From the NCBI GenBank assembly GCA_964572825.1, contig CAZNGS010000008.1:31834-95833 (forward strand): a stretch of 64,000 bases of DNA. Reading direction: 5' to 3'. The notes under the pieces are model-generated. The model had not been told where the DNA came from. It made no database searches and saw only the letters and a program-made list of their open reading frames with translations. Made by a program: the position numbers and the translations under genes. The DNA comes from CAYVBE01 sp964572825 (GTDB lineage: Bacteria; Planctomycetota; Brocadiia; SM23-32). Positions 26,712-36,041 of this stretch are shown here, in pieces. Within the stretch, counting starts at the first letter, position 1. Every line of letters begins with the position of its first letter.

Positions 26712-29186
26712 TCAGCCCAGCCGGGCGGTCACCGTGTGCACCGCCAGACCCTCCAGCCGCACCCGCAGGTAACGGCTTCCCTCGATCTCAAACGTCTGAG
26801 GTTCGCCCACGTCCCCGCCGTCCACCGTCAGCATCTCCACGCCGACCCCATCCGGCAGCAGGAGCTCCAGCTCCGTTTCCTCGCCGTTGCCGGCCATCTC
26901 CAGTGAGAGCAGGCCGGCCTCGCGGTCCAGGCAGTAGGTGTAGCGCACGTAACCGCCCGAGGCGGGGTATTTGGCGCAGGCGGTGGCCCGCTCAACGCCG
27001 GCCGCCGCCCACCGGGGGCTGAGGCGCACCCGTTCGTAGGCCTTTCCCTCGTCCACGATGCCGGCCAGTCCCTCCATCAGCGCGTAAACGAGGGCAGCCG
27101 CGCCCCACATGTCCGGGATGCCGTAGGAGACGATGGATACCGGGAAATACCGCTCCGCGTCCGAGAGGGTGATCCCGGCGATCAGCCAGACGACGTCCCG
27201 CTCGGCGGCGGTAAAAGTGATGCTCTCGATCTCCCGGTCGGGCCGGGGGTTCTCCCAGCCGTAGACGAAGATGCCCACGTTGTCGAACTTCCGGTTCGGC
27301 CCCTGCCAGCCGATGCGATACGGACCGTCCCGCCGGATGCGCCCCTGCACCTGGTCGGGGGCGGGCATGAACCAGCTTTCCATCTCCTGGCCGGTGTGGA
27401 TGTATTGTGTGCGGTGGCCGCCGGCGGCATAACGCACGGTCATCCACCCGATCAGTCCATGTCCGTCCGCCGCGTGGAGCAGGTGGAGCGTGCGCGCCTT
27501 CGCGCCCACCTGGACGGTCTCCTCCGGCTTGTAGCACTCCCGGGACGAGATGCCCAGCACCGCACGTCGGCCGTTTTCGGCGGGGTCGATGACCTCGAAG
27601 TCGATGCCGGCGAAGGAACGCCGGCCGGTGGGCAGGTTGCACATGTCATTCTCCGGGTCGCCGGTCCAGCCGGGCACTCCCTCGGCGCCCCGTCCGTTGG
27701 GGTCCACGTTTGCGGCCCCCGTCAGGTCCAGCGGATTGAACGTCACGTCCCGTGGCGGATCGGGCAGCTTACCTTTGAAGGTGTTGGGCAGGTATCCTCC
27801 CAGGCGTTCCCCCAGCTCGATCACGCGTCGCAGGATATCGACGGCGTAGTCCTCGTAGCCGTGCTCGAAGGCTCCGTGGGCCAGCTCGCCGGCGCAGATG
27901 GTGCTGACGCCGCCGTTCATGTAGTCCCACCCCCCGTGCCGAAAGCCTTTCTCGAAGGGGGGATAGCAGTTGTACCATTCTCCCACGCTGCTCTCCGGCA
28001 TCTCCTCCCGGATGCGGCGGTAGGATTCGATGATCGCCACGCACTGCTCGTGGTCGATGCGGCGGTTGAGGGCGTAGGCGTTCGAGAGGGTGACCTGCCG
28101 GTCGGTGGGCGTCTCGCCCAGGTCACGTTCCGCGTCGGGGTTTTCCGGCACCATGTGGGTGTAGAACTCCCCGTTCCACGACAGGTCATCCAGTCTCTCC
28201 TTCAACTCCAGACCCAGGGCGCGGAATTCCTCCGCCTCCCGGTCCCGCCCGGCCACCGCCAGCATCTCGGCCAGGTAACGACAGGCGACGGCCATGCCCG
28301 TGTTGTCGCCGTGGAAGATGTTGAACTCCGTCTTGCCGGGGAGCACGCGCATGATGCTGCCGCTGCGCTCGGCGTCGTCGCGGGTCTGGAAATCCCAGGT
28401 GTCGATCGTGTAACCGCGCTTGAGAAGCCGGAACTTCTCACTCCACCGATACCGGTCGCTGGTCGAGTAGTGCACGGCGCGGACGGCGTTGTCCAGCAGC
28501 CCTTCCATCCATTCGTCATCGCCGCAGGCCTTCCAGGTGTAGTAGAGCCCCTCGATGAACAGGAACTCCACGTCGTTCTCGACGGGCACGCGCTGCCAGC
28601 GGCGGGTGGGATTGCCGGGTATCTTGCGGATAAAATCGCCGTAGGCGAACTCGTGGTCCCGCCAGAACTGCAGGTGCGAATGCGCCATCTCCTTGCACTT
28701 GTCCCAGATCATGCCGTCCTCGCGCTGGGAATCGGCGTAGAGCTCGATGCCCGTCTCGACGTCGTCGTCCCAGTATTTCATACCTTTCAGCGCATGCACG
28801 TGGTCGCGCAGCCAGGAGACGTAGTACTTGTAGCGCTTGCCTTCGATGCGCAGGAACTTCGTGTAGCCCCTGGTCCAGTGCTGGAACAGCGTGTCGTAGA
28901 GCATCTGCAACAGGCGCCGGAAGCGGCCGTGCTCGTCGGCGATTTCGGTGGCGCAATCCACGCGGAAACGCGCCCGGTCCAACACCCGTCCCTCGTCGTC
29001 AAGGTGCACCACCACGTGCGTGCCCAGGCTGCCCGAGACGCGCAGGGCAACGTCCCGTCCCGCCGGCAGGCGGGCGTACTGGCGCCCTTCGCCATCCCAT
29101 ACCACGAAGATTCCTTCCCCTTCCGCGCCGATGCGCACGGTATCCAGCGGTCTGAAGACACGGCCGGGCGTTCGAACGGACAGCAT
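26712..29186 (-). CDS. Large six-hairpin-type glycosidase, family uncertain
   Basis: An 824-residue protein without signal peptide. Residues about 110-520 look like an (alpha/alpha)6 barrel: repeated aromatic helices such as YKYYVSWLRDHVHALKGMKYW, DVEFLFIEGLYYTWKAC, FNIFHGDNTGMAVACRYLAEML and GGWDYMNGGVSTICAGELAHGAFEHGY. A beta-rich N-terminal domain precedes it, and a C-terminal domain (residues 700-824) resembles the beta-sandwich cap of such enzymes. I cannot assign a CAZy family or catalytic acids with confidence. The ATG at 29186 has GGAGGGAG upstream. Position next to a sulfatase and an epimerase suggests breakdown of a sulfated or complex glycan inside the cell. Confidence 0.65.
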   Translation of the reverse strand: MLSVRTPGRVFRPLDTVRIGAEGEGIFVVWDGEGRQYARLPAGRDVALRVSGSLGTHVVVHLDDEGRVLDRARFRVDCATEIADEHGRFRRLLQMLYDTLFQHWTRGYTKFLRIEGKRYKYYVSWLRDHVHALKGMKYWDDDVETGIELYADSQREDGMIWDKCKEMAHSHLQFWRDHEFAYGDFIRKIPGNPTRRWQRVPVENDVEFLFIEGLYYTWKACGDDEWMEGLLDNAVRAVHYSTSDRYRWSEKFRLLKRGYTIDTWDFQTRDDAERSGSIMRVLPGKTEFNIFHGDNTGMAVACRYLAEMLAVAGRDREAEEFRALGLELKERLDDLSWNGEFYTHMVPENPDAERDLGETPTDRQVTLSNAYALNRRIDHEQCVAIIESYRRIREEMPESSVGEWYNCYPPFEKGFRHGGWDYMNGGVSTICAGELAHGAFEHGYEDYAVDILRRVIELGERLGGYLPNTFKGKLPDPPRDVTFNPLDLTGAANVDPNGRGAEGVPGWTGDPENDMCNLPTGRRSFAGIDFEVIDPAENGRRAVLGISSRECYKPEETVQVGAKARTLHLLHAADGHGLIGWMTVRYAAGGHRTQYIHTGQEMESWFMPAPDQVQGRIRRDGPYRIGWQGPNRKFDNVGIFVYGWENPRPDREIESITFTAAERDVVWLIAGITLSDAERYFPVSIVSYGIPDMWGAAALVYALMEGLAGIVDEGKAYERVRLSPRWAAAGVERATACAKYPASGGYVRYTYCLDREAGLLSLEMAGNGEETELELLLPDGVGVEMLTVDGGDVGEPQTFEIEGSRYLRVRLEGLAVHTVTARLG

Positions 29187-29255
29187 GGAGTATCTCCCTC
29201 CATATGAGAGGTCAATGGCCGCGAACTATCAGGGCCACGTGCCGGGCCGGCGATG

Positions 29256-30110
29256 TCAATGCCGGCCGAACCGTTCCCTGACGAAGGCCAGCCCCTGTCG
29301 CATGAAGGCCTCCTCCGACTCGTAGAACGGTCTCCAGCAGGAGACGGCGCGCCGGATGGCCCGGTTCTGCTGGTTGAACGTCTCCAGCACCACCCATCCG
29401 TCGTAATCCGTCTCGGCCAGGGCCTCTGATACCGCCTTCCACCGCACCTGGCCGGTGCCGGGGGTGCCCCGGTCATTCTCGCTGGCGTGCAAGTGGGCCA
29501 GCACGCCCGTGTCGGCGGCGAGCCGGACGGCATCGGCCGAATCCTTCTCCTCGATGTGCATGTGGAAGGTATCCAGCAGCAACCCGACGCCGGCGCTGTC
29601 CACGGCCCGCACGAAACCTGCGCCGTCCCGCACGGTATTGAGCAAGTCCGTCTCGAAGCGATTGAGCGGTTCAATGGCCAGCGTCACGCCGTGCTCCAGC
29701 GCCAGCTCCGCCAGGGGATGCAGTGCCTGCGCCGTCTGCGCCCGCTGTTCCTCCGGCGGCACGGGCCCGCCTACGTCCCCCGGGGCCTTGTAGAACGGCC
29801 CGCAGAAGACCGGGGCTCCGAGCGCGGACGCCGCGCGAAGCCCCTCCCGCAGGTAGCGTTCTGCCACCTCCCGACGGGCGGTGTCCGGCCCGTAGAAGCG
29901 CGCACCGGCGGGGAGCGCGCCAGACGCCGTGAGTCGCAGCTCGTAGCGCTCGGCGAATCCGCGGATCATGTCGCAGTTCAGCGACCCTGCATCGAAGATG
30001 GGCACCTCCACCCCGTCGAAGCCGATCTCTTCTACTTGCCCGAACCAGGAACGCAGCATCTCGCGGTCCACGGTATCGCCGAACAGCATCAGGTTGACGC
30101 CGAAGAACAT
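29256..30110 (-). CDS. Xylose-isomerase-like TIM barrel protein 1 (ketose 3-epimerase-like)
   Basis: A protein of 284 residues from the ATG at 30110 (GGGGAGGG upstream). The barrel strands carry the pattern of D-tagatose/D-psicose 3-epimerases: GFDGVEVPIFD, LAIEPLNRFETDLLNT (metal Glu), GLLLDTFHMHIEEKD (metal Asp and His), HLHASENDRGTPGTG (His and Arg) and GWVVLETF (second Glu). It is therefore a good candidate for epimerising a keto sugar at C3, though related isomerases share these residues. It lies upstream of the 824-residue glycosidase on the same strand, 69 bases away, and is divergent from a URO-D-like gene. Confidence 0.8.
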   Translation of the reverse strand: MFFGVNLMLFGDTVDREMLRSWFGQVEEIGFDGVEVPIFDAGSLNCDMIRGFAERYELRLTASGALPAGARFYGPDTARREVAERYLREGLRAASALGAPVFCGPFYKAPGDVGGPVPPEEQRAQTAQALHPLAELALEHGVTLAIEPLNRFETDLLNTVRDGAGFVRAVDSAGVGLLLDTFHMHIEEKDSADAVRLAADTGVLAHLHASENDRGTPGTGQVRWKAVSEALAETDYDGWVVLETFNQQNRAIRRAVSCWRPFYESEEAFMRQGLAFVRERFGRH

Positions 30111-30207
30111 CGCCGTTGCCCTCCCCAGCCTCGGATCGTGGCCCGGCATCGGACCGGATCACCTTCAATCTATCAGGGCCGGCGCGGAAGGGCAACGGAG
30201 AAAAGCC

Positions 30208-30235
30208 TTGAATCCCCGCGGGCAGTGTGTATTAT
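30208..30235 (+). promoter_or_regulatory. Candidate promoter for URO-D-like gene 2
   Basis: TTGAAT at 30208 and TATTAT at 30230 are separated by 16 bases. A GTGCGCAC palindrome follows at 30236-30243 and could be an operator. It lies in the divergent spacer with the epimerase gene. Confidence 0.4.
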
Positions 30236-30283
30236 GTGCGCACGCGGGAATTTGCCCGATCTTCTCACGAGGCAGGTAACTCC

Positions 30284-31372
30284 ATGCCCATGACCAGCCG
30301 CGAACGCATCCTGACAGCTTTTGAGCACCGGGAACCCGACCGGGTGCCGACGTTTATCTGGATCGGCAACGATGCCATGGACCGGGTTGCCGAGCACCTG
30401 CGCTCCGGTAGCCACGCCGAGGTGCACGAGCGCCTGCGCATCGACCGCTGGGAAGCGGTGGACCTGGAAACCAACCGGCCCCCCGGCGCCCGGGAACAGA
30501 TAGATGCCCTGGTGCCGGACGAGTACAAGGGGGACAAACGCTACCAGGTCCAACTCTCCGGTCGCGTCGTGCGGGTGCACAGGGAGCCGCATTACCTGGA
30601 CGATCCGGCCTGGCTGCCGCTCGCCGGGGCAGAGGTGCCGGGGGATCTGGAGGCCTATCCGCTGCCCAAATCCGAGTGGATTTCCATGCCCGAGGGTCTG
30701 CCCGCCCGCGTGCGGAAGCTCCAGGATGATGGGGCGCTGGTAATGGGACACCTGCAGCAGCCGTTCAAGAGCGCCTGGCTGCTGCGGGGCATGGACGAAG
30801 TGCTGATGGACTACGTCCTGCGGCCGGAGCTGCTGGACGCGCTCTACGATTGCTTCTACGGCGAGGCCGCGCGGCGAGGGGAACTGTTCGCACAGGCCGG
30901 CGTGGACCTCATACAGATCACCGGCGACCTGGCCATGCAGGACCGCATGATCATATCCCCCGACTCCTGGCGGCGCTTCGACGGGGAAAGGCTTCGGCAT
31001 CTGGTGTCTCGGGTCAAAGCGGCCAACCCCGAGACGCGGGTGATGATGCACACCGACGGCGACTGCCGGGCCATCGTGGATGATCTGATCGGCTGCGGCC
31101 TGGAGGTGCTCAACCCCATCCAGCCGGAGTGCATGGACCCGGTGGAGTTCAAGCGACGCTGGGGCGACCGGCTGGTTATGCACGGGTGCGTCAGCCTGCA
31201 GAAGAGCCTGCCCTTCGGTGCGCCAGCGGACGTAGATCGGGAGGTGAAGCACCTGATCGAGCACTGCGCCACCGACGGCGGCCTCTGCCTGGGGCCGACC
31301 AACGTGATCTTCAAAGAAATCCCGCCCGAGAACGTGGTGGCGCTCTACGACGCCGTGCAGCGCCATTCCTGA
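30284..31372 (+). CDS. URO-D/MtaA-like family protein 2
   Basis: A 362-residue TIM-barrel protein; the ATG at 30284 follows GAGGCAGG. It begins TSRERILTAFEHREPDRVP, the N-terminal signature of the family. The metal-site region reads MMHTDGDCRAIVDDL, and a later LCLGPTNVIFKEIPPENV is near the C-terminus, so this copy keeps a His and two Cys that could bind zinc, unlike the copies at 21233 and 33521. It could act as a corrinoid methyltransferase-type enzyme, but no corrinoid protein or RamA-like activator is in the window. The Gfo/Idh gene 2 follows 62 bases downstream on the same strand and may be co-transcribed. Confidence 0.8.
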   Translation: MPMTSRERILTAFEHREPDRVPTFIWIGNDAMDRVAEHLRSGSHAEVHERLRIDRWEAVDLETNRPPGAREQIDALVPDEYKGDKRYQVQLSGRVVRVHREPHYLDDPAWLPLAGAEVPGDLEAYPLPKSEWISMPEGLPARVRKLQDDGALVMGHLQQPFKSAWLLRGMDEVLMDYVLRPELLDALYDCFYGEAARRGELFAQAGVDLIQITGDLAMQDRMIISPDSWRRFDGERLRHLVSRVKAANPETRVMMHTDGDCRAIVDDLIGCGLEVLNPIQPECMDPVEFKRRWGDRLVMHGCVSLQKSLPFGAPADVDREVKHLIEHCATDGGLCLGPTNVIFKEIPPENVVALYDAVQRHS

Positions 31373-31434
31373 ACCGGCGTCACCCGGCGTGCAGCACAGT
31401 GACCCGAACCAATAGTTCACGGAGACAGCAAGAC

Positions 31435-32526
31435 ATGGACGAAGTGCGACTCGGAGTTGTGGGCATGGGAATCGGCCGGCCGAACGCGAAAGCGGTCCAG
31501 CGGAACCCCAGGGGGCGGGTCGTGGCCCTCTGCGACCTGGTAGAGGAGCGGATGGAGGACTTCGCCGCCGAACTGGAGGGGCCGGTCAAGCAGTACGCCG
31601 ACTATGAGAAGATGTGCAGGGACCCGGAGGTGGATGCGGTCTTCGTGGGCACCCCCAACCAGCTCCACGTCCCCGTTGCACTGGCAGCGGTCAGGAACGG
31701 CAAGCACGTGCTGGTCACCAAGCCGCTGGCGGACCGGCTGGAGCCGGCAAAGGAGCTGGTGCAGGCCGCCGGGGAAGCCGGCGTGGTCAACATGATGTCG
31801 CTCAGCACGCGCTTCAGCGGGAAGGTGCAGTTCCTGGGGGCGGCGGCGCGCCGGGACGAGTTCGGAGAGCTATACTACGGCCGAGCCCGCAGCGTGCGCC
31901 GGTCGGGCATCCCTTTCTGGAACCTGGGCTTCCTGCAGAAGGGCGGCGGGGCCTTCCGGGACATGGGCGTGCACGTGCTGGATGCGGCCTGGTGGATCAT
32001 GGGCTGCCCGCGGCCCGTCCTGGCCTTCGCGGCGGCCGGCGCTAAATTCGGCCCCCGCGGCGAGGGCTACTGGGACTATGCCGCTCCCACGGAGCAGGTC
32101 TACAGCCAGTACGAGGCGGACGACTACGGCTGCGGCCTGATCCGGTTCGAGAACGGCGCCGCGCTTCAGGTGGAGAGCTTCTGGGCCAGCCACCAGCCGG
32201 GGGAATTCCAGATCGAGCTTTTCGGCACCGAGGCCGGCGCCCGCCTCAACCCCCTCACCGTCTACAGCACGGTCAACGGCGCGCCGCAGGACGCGAAGGT
32301 GGACATCCCCACGATCAAGCCGGGCGGGCCGCTGAAGGACGCCGACAAGGAGCCGCCACGATACCTGCCCAACTGGGACGCCATCGCGGCGCACTTTATC
32401 GACTGCATACTGGACGGCGCGGAATGCCAGGCCCCGTTCCGGCACGGTATGATCGTGCAGGCCATGCTGGAGGCCATCCTGGAGAGCGGCGAGCGGGGCC
32501 GGGAAGTCGGGGTGGCCGTGGACTGA
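31435..32526 (+). CDS. Gfo/Idh/MocA family oxidoreductase 2
   Basis: A 363-residue protein with an N-terminal Rossmann motif (RLGVVGMGIGRPNAKAV) and the family catalytic motif in the variant form VTKPLAD, with Thr for Glu but the lysine kept. The C-terminal domain has GGGAFRDMGVHVLDAAWWIMG with the expected Asp and His. It probably oxidises or reduces a sugar at the expense of NAD(P). The ATG at 31435 is preceded by GGAG ten bases upstream. It follows URO-D-like gene 2 and is convergent with epimerase 2, repeating the combination of families seen at 21-30 kb. Confidence 0.9.
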   Translation: MDEVRLGVVGMGIGRPNAKAVQRNPRGRVVALCDLVEERMEDFAAELEGPVKQYADYEKMCRDPEVDAVFVGTPNQLHVPVALAAVRNGKHVLVTKPLADRLEPAKELVQAAGEAGVVNMMSLSTRFSGKVQFLGAAARRDEFGELYYGRARSVRRSGIPFWNLGFLQKGGGAFRDMGVHVLDAAWWIMGCPRPVLAFAAAGAKFGPRGEGYWDYAAPTEQVYSQYEADDYGCGLIRFENGAALQVESFWASHQPGEFQIELFGTEAGARLNPLTVYSTVNGAPQDAKVDIPTIKPGGPLKDADKEPPRYLPNWDAIAAHFIDCILDGAECQAPFRHGMIVQAMLEAILESGERGREVGVAVD

Positions 32527-32607
32527 CGGCCGATGCGCGCGGGGCGCGGTAAGAGGCGCCTGCCTTGCCGCGCCTCCCGGCGAACCTCCGGTCGGTGACC
32601 CGTTCAG

Positions 32608-33399
32608 TCAGCCGACGACCTTCTTGAGGTTCTCGTAGCTGACCCGGATACTCTCCAGGGGCTCCAGGTCGCGCATCCTGTCCTGCTCGATCACCAGCCA
32701 CTCCACGCCACACTCTCGGGCCGCCTGCACCGTGCCTTCCAGGTCCACCACGCCGGTGCCGACCTCCGTGAACTGCGTGCCCTTGCGGCCTGCATTGCCC
32801 GCCTCGCCGTTCCCGGGCACCTGCGCGATGTCCTTGACGTGCAGCACCGGGCAGCGGCCGGCGTAGCGGTGGATCAGCTCGACCGGATCGGCGCCCCCAT
32901 ACGTGACCCAGGCCACGTCCAGCTCGACGTTGACCGCCTCCGGATCGGTGTTCTCCATGAGGATGTCGAGGGCGTATTTGCCGTCGAATGCGGCGAACTC
33001 GTGGTTATGGTTGTGGTAGCAGAACCCCACTTCTGCCTTGCGGCAGCATTCTCCCACGTGGTTGAGGAATTCCGCCTCTCGAAGAAGTTGCCCCCTGCTC
33101 TCCACCGGTCCCCAGTACTGGACCACGTAGGGGCTGCCGATGCCCAGTGCGGTCTCGATCGTCCGGTCGACGTCCTCGTCGTCGGAGTCCAACCCGACGT
33201 GGCCCTGGGCGGGCACCTCCAGTCCCAGTTCCGCCAGCCTCTGCTTCGCCTCCGGCAGCGACAGGTCCATCAGATCAGCGACCCTGGCTCCACCCTCGAT
33301 CCCCTGGTAGCCGATCTCGGCGACCGTTTGCAGCGTCCCCCAAGGGTCCTGCTTCAGCTCCTGCCCGACGATCCCGATCAGCCCGATCTTCAGTGGCAT
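32608..33399 (-). CDS. Xylose-isomerase-like TIM barrel protein 2 (sugar phosphate isomerase/epimerase family)
   Basis: A protein of 263 residues from the ATG at 33399 (GGAGG upstream); upstream in-frame starts give implausible N-termini. The AP-endonuclease-2-type barrel shows LKIGLIGIVG at strand 1, YQGIEGG, FCYHNHNHEF (conserved His-Asn-His), NVELDVAWV (metal Asp), VLHVKD (His and Asp) and LVIEQDR. Members of this branch in PVC bacteria are usually encoded beside Gfo/Idh oxidoreductases, as here, and isomerise keto or deoxy sugars in ring opening or inositol-like pathways. The precise substrate is unknown. URO-D-like gene 3 lies upstream on the same strand. Confidence 0.85.
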   Translation of the reverse strand: MPLKIGLIGIVGQELKQDPWGTLQTVAEIGYQGIEGGARVADLMDLSLPEAKQRLAELGLEVPAQGHVGLDSDDEDVDRTIETALGIGSPYVVQYWGPVESRGQLLREAEFLNHVGECCRKAEVGFCYHNHNHEFAAFDGKYALDILMENTDPEAVNVELDVAWVTYGGADPVELIHRYAGRCPVLHVKDIAQVPGNGEAGNAGRKGTQFTEVGTGVVDLEGTVQAARECGVEWLVIEQDRMRDLEPLESIRVSYENLKKVVG

Positions 33400-33520
33400 G
33401 CGTCCGTCCTCCGGTCGAAAGTGCTCACTCGCGACGAACTCCTTGCCTCCTTCGTCCCGCCTTGACTGCGAGGGGCGAATCATATGCGGATTGGCACGCA
33501 CAGTCAAAGCGCCGGTGAGA

Positions 33521-34582
33521 TCAACGACGCGAAAGCTCTTCGTAAACGCGGTTGTAGTAGAGACAGGCGTCCACCGGCGTGTTGGCCGGAATGTGGTTGC
33601 CCACGGCCATAAAGAACCCGGGACAGTCCTTCCCGAGGGCCATGCAGCGTTCCACCTCGGCCCTTATGGCGGCCCTCGAACCAGAAAGCAACACCCCCGT
33701 GTCCGCGTTGCCGACCAGCACGTGCGTCCCGCCGTATCGCTCGGCCACGTACGCCATGTCGGTGGTCGGCTCCATCACGAAACCGTGTACCCCGCACCCG
33801 GCGATGTCGTCGATGAACTGGGTGTAATCGCCGTCCGAGGTGAACAGGATACGCTGGCCGGAGTCGACCAGCGCGGCGAAGCACCGCCTGTAGTTGGGGA
33901 AGACGTAGCGGCGATACCAGCCGGGATGGATAAATGGGCCGGAGGTCCAGACGATGTCGTCGTGAACCATGACCACGGGCACGTCCGCGTCGGCCAGGGC
34001 CTCGAAGTAACGCTGTATCCAGCGACCGTACCGGTTCGCGAGTTCGCCGAACCCGGCCGGATCGGTTCCGGCCGCCAGCAGGAGCATTTCCCATCCGAAG
34101 ATGTCGATCAGCCCGGAGATGCAGGTGGTGTAGATGCCCGTCATGTTGACGCAGTTGGGGAAGTCCTGGCAGCGCGCCCGGTAGCGTTCTTCAAAGGAGG
34201 CCACCACGTCATCATGCCGGCGTCTGCCGTAGGCCTCCTCAGGGTCGAAACTCAGCACATCCTCCGGCGACTGGAAGGGCGACCGGCCGGGCGCGCGGCG
34301 GTCGCTGCCCCCGACGGCGTACTCGGCGTGGCCCATGTCGGTCTTGAGGTCTCCGAACTCCGCGCCGCCCAGGTCGGTGGCCCAGAACAGGTCGTAGTTC
34401 CACTCCTCGACGAACTGCCGCGTCGCCCTGCGGCGCAGTCCGGGAGGGCTGTCCGCACGGACGTCAACGCCTGTCACGGCACGGAGGAGGTCGAAGTGGT
34501 AGGTTTCCACGCTGTATTCGGTGCGCGGCACGCGCGGCGGCATCTGGAGGTTGATCGCCGCCCAGCCGTCCTCGAAAGACAT
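33521..34582 (-). CDS. URO-D/MtaA-like family protein 3
   Basis: A protein of 353 residues from the ATG at 34582. It is the most divergent of the three family members in the window. The N-terminus lacks the usual RERxxxAxxxxxPDRxP and instead begins FEDGWAAINLQMPPRVPRTEYS, but the barrel motifs DVPVVMVHDDIVWTSGPF and the segment RILFTSDGDYTQFIDDIAGCGV match the family. The metal histidine position is Ser. It may act in the same pathway as the downstream epimerase 2. A 7-bp hairpin lies in its leader (34616-34636). Confidence 0.75.
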   Translation of the reverse strand: MSFEDGWAAINLQMPPRVPRTEYSVETYHFDLLRAVTGVDVRADSPPGLRRRATRQFVEEWNYDLFWATDLGGAEFGDLKTDMGHAEYAVGGSDRRAPGRSPFQSPEDVLSFDPEEAYGRRRHDDVVASFEERYRARCQDFPNCVNMTGIYTTCISGLIDIFGWEMLLLAAGTDPAGFGELANRYGRWIQRYFEALADADVPVVMVHDDIVWTSGPFIHPGWYRRYVFPNYRRCFAALVDSGQRILFTSDGDYTQFIDDIAGCGVHGFVMEPTTDMAYVAERYGGTHVLVGNADTGVLLSGSRAAIRAEVERCMALGKDCPGFFMAVGNHIPANTPVDACLYYNRVYEELSRR

Positions 34583-34615
34583 CCCGGGGCTCCGTCTATA
34601 ACGCCGCCAGCGACT

Positions 34616-34636
34616 GCCGGGGGTTGATACCCCGGC
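34616..34636. promoter_or_regulatory. Perfect hairpin in the leader of URO-D-like gene 3
   Basis: GCCGGGG, loop GTTGATA, then CCCCGGC, 34 bases upstream of the minus-strand start codon at 34582 and in the spacer shared with the divergent alpha-galactosidase gene. It could be an operator or a leader structure. Confidence 0.35.
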
Positions 34637-34693
34637 GATGAACAACCTTATCCTGAGGCGAGGGCCGATTCAAGGACAATCCACGGCCTGTGG

Positions 34694-34721
34694 TTGCCGG
34701 TTCCATCCAGGACCTTATAAT
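34694..34721 (+). promoter_or_regulatory. Candidate promoter for the alpha-galactosidase gene
   Basis: TTGCCG at 34694 and a perfect TATAAT at 34716 have a 16-base spacer. The start codon of the GH27 gene is about 40 bases downstream of the predicted transcript start. Confidence 0.5.
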
Positions 34722-34768
34722 GTCCGCCTTTCGGGTCGCAATCTGTGCCACAAAACTCGAGATCGCCC

Positions 34769-35896
34769 ATGCTGCCCGCGACGCCACCGATGGGATGGAA
34801 CAGTTGGAATACGTTCGGACCGGACGTCAACGAGCAGATCATCCGCGAGACCGCCGACGCGTTCGTTGAAGAGCGACTGAAAGACGTGGGCTACGAATAC
34901 GTGGTCATCGACGATCACTGGGAGGCCGACGAACGCGACGCGGACGGACGCCTGGCGGCGCACCCGGAGAAGTTCCCGGCCGGCATGAAGGCGCTGGCGG
35001 ACTACGTGCACGAGAAGGGGCTGAAGTTCGGCATCTACTCCTGCGCCGGGTCCCTCACGTGCGGGGGAAGGCCGGCAAGCTACGGATACGAGGAGGAGGA
35101 CGCCGGGACCTTCGCGGAATGGGGCGTGGATTTTCTCAAGTACGACTTCTGCTTTCGCCCGGTGGGCGTGGACGGACGCCTCTGCTACGAGCGCATGGGG
35201 CAGGCATTGCGCGCCACGGGCCGGCCCATCGTCTTCAGCCTGTGCGAGTGGGGCTCCATGGAGCCCTGGCTGTGGGCGGCATCGCGGGCCGGAGCGCACA
35301 TGTGGCGAACCACGGGCGACATCCACGATAGCTGGGAATCGGTCGCCCACATCGGCTTCGAGCGGCAGAGGGACCTCCACCCCTACGCCGGGCCCGGCCA
35401 CTGGAACGACCCCGATATGCTGGTGGTGGGGATGAAGGACGCCGGGCACGTCGCCCGCGGCGGCTGCACCTTCGAGGAATACCGCACCCACTTCACCCTC
35501 TGGTGCATGCTGGCGGCTCCCCTCATGATCGGCTGCGACGTAAGAAACCTGCACGACGAGGCGCGCCGGATACTGCTGAATCCGGAGGTGATCGCCATCG
35601 ATCAGGACCCCCTGGGACGCCAGGGATACTGCGTCGGGGGGCAGGGGCGCGGCGTGGAAGTCTGGAAGAAACCTCTGCAGGACGGCTCAGTGGCGGTGGG
35701 CATGTTCTGCCGCCACGACAGGCATGGCGGCACGGGCATCGTGCCCTGGGAAGCCATCGGCATTCACGATCGCCGCCCCTGCCTGGTGCGCGACCTGTGG
35801 GCGGGGCAAGACGTGGGCGTTTTCACCCGTCGGTTCGTCGCCGACATCCCCGAGGCGCACGGCTGCCGGCTGTTCAAACTTACGCCGCAGTCCTGA
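34769..35896 (+). CDS. GH27 alpha-galactosidase
   Basis: A 375-residue glycoside hydrolase of family 27. The N-terminus TPPMGWNSWNTFG is the family signature. The nucleophile Asp126 lies in FLKYDFC and the acid/base Asp184 in RTTGDIHDSWES; GHWNDPDMLVVG and LWCMLAAPLMIGCD follow in the usual order, with a beta-sandwich domain at the end. It should hydrolyse terminal alpha-galactosides (or the N-acetylated or arabino analogues) with retention. No signal peptide is seen, so it acts in the cytoplasm on imported oligosaccharides. A GTG at 34745 would add eight residues; the ATG at 34769 fits homologous starts better. Confidence 0.9.
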   Translation: MLPATPPMGWNSWNTFGPDVNEQIIRETADAFVEERLKDVGYEYVVIDDHWEADERDADGRLAAHPEKFPAGMKALADYVHEKGLKFGIYSCAGSLTCGGRPASYGYEEEDAGTFAEWGVDFLKYDFCFRPVGVDGRLCYERMGQALRATGRPIVFSLCEWGSMEPWLWAASRAGAHMWRTTGDIHDSWESVAHIGFERQRDLHPYAGPGHWNDPDMLVVGMKDAGHVARGGCTFEEYRTHFTLWCMLAAPLMIGCDVRNLHDEARRILLNPEVIAIDQDPLGRQGYCVGGQGRGVEVWKKPLQDGSVAVGMFCRHDRHGGTGIVPWEAIGIHDRRPCLVRDLWAGQDVGVFTRRFVADIPEAHGCRLFKLTPQS

Positions 35897-35941
35897 GCGG
35901 AGTTGCGTATCGGACGAACTGCCAACGACCTGATCCCTACC

Positions 35942-35988
35942 GGAGTACGGAGGCAGGAACGCCTGTGCTCCAAAGCCCGATTTCGGGC
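35942..35988. repeat. Tandem hairpins between convergent genes
   Basis: An imperfect palindrome, GGAGTACGGAGGC paired with GCCTGTGCTCC (35942-35971), is followed by GCCCG-ATTT-CGGGC (35975-35988). They lie between the convergent alpha-galactosidase and Pth-fusion genes and may act as a two-way terminator. CGCCTGTGCT is shared with the hairpin in the MITE at 45200, so this may be another REP-like copy. Confidence 0.4.
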
Positions 35989-36041
35989 AATGCCTCGCCC
36001 GAGGAAGAGCAATACGTCGCTCCATCTGGCAACAGATGCGC

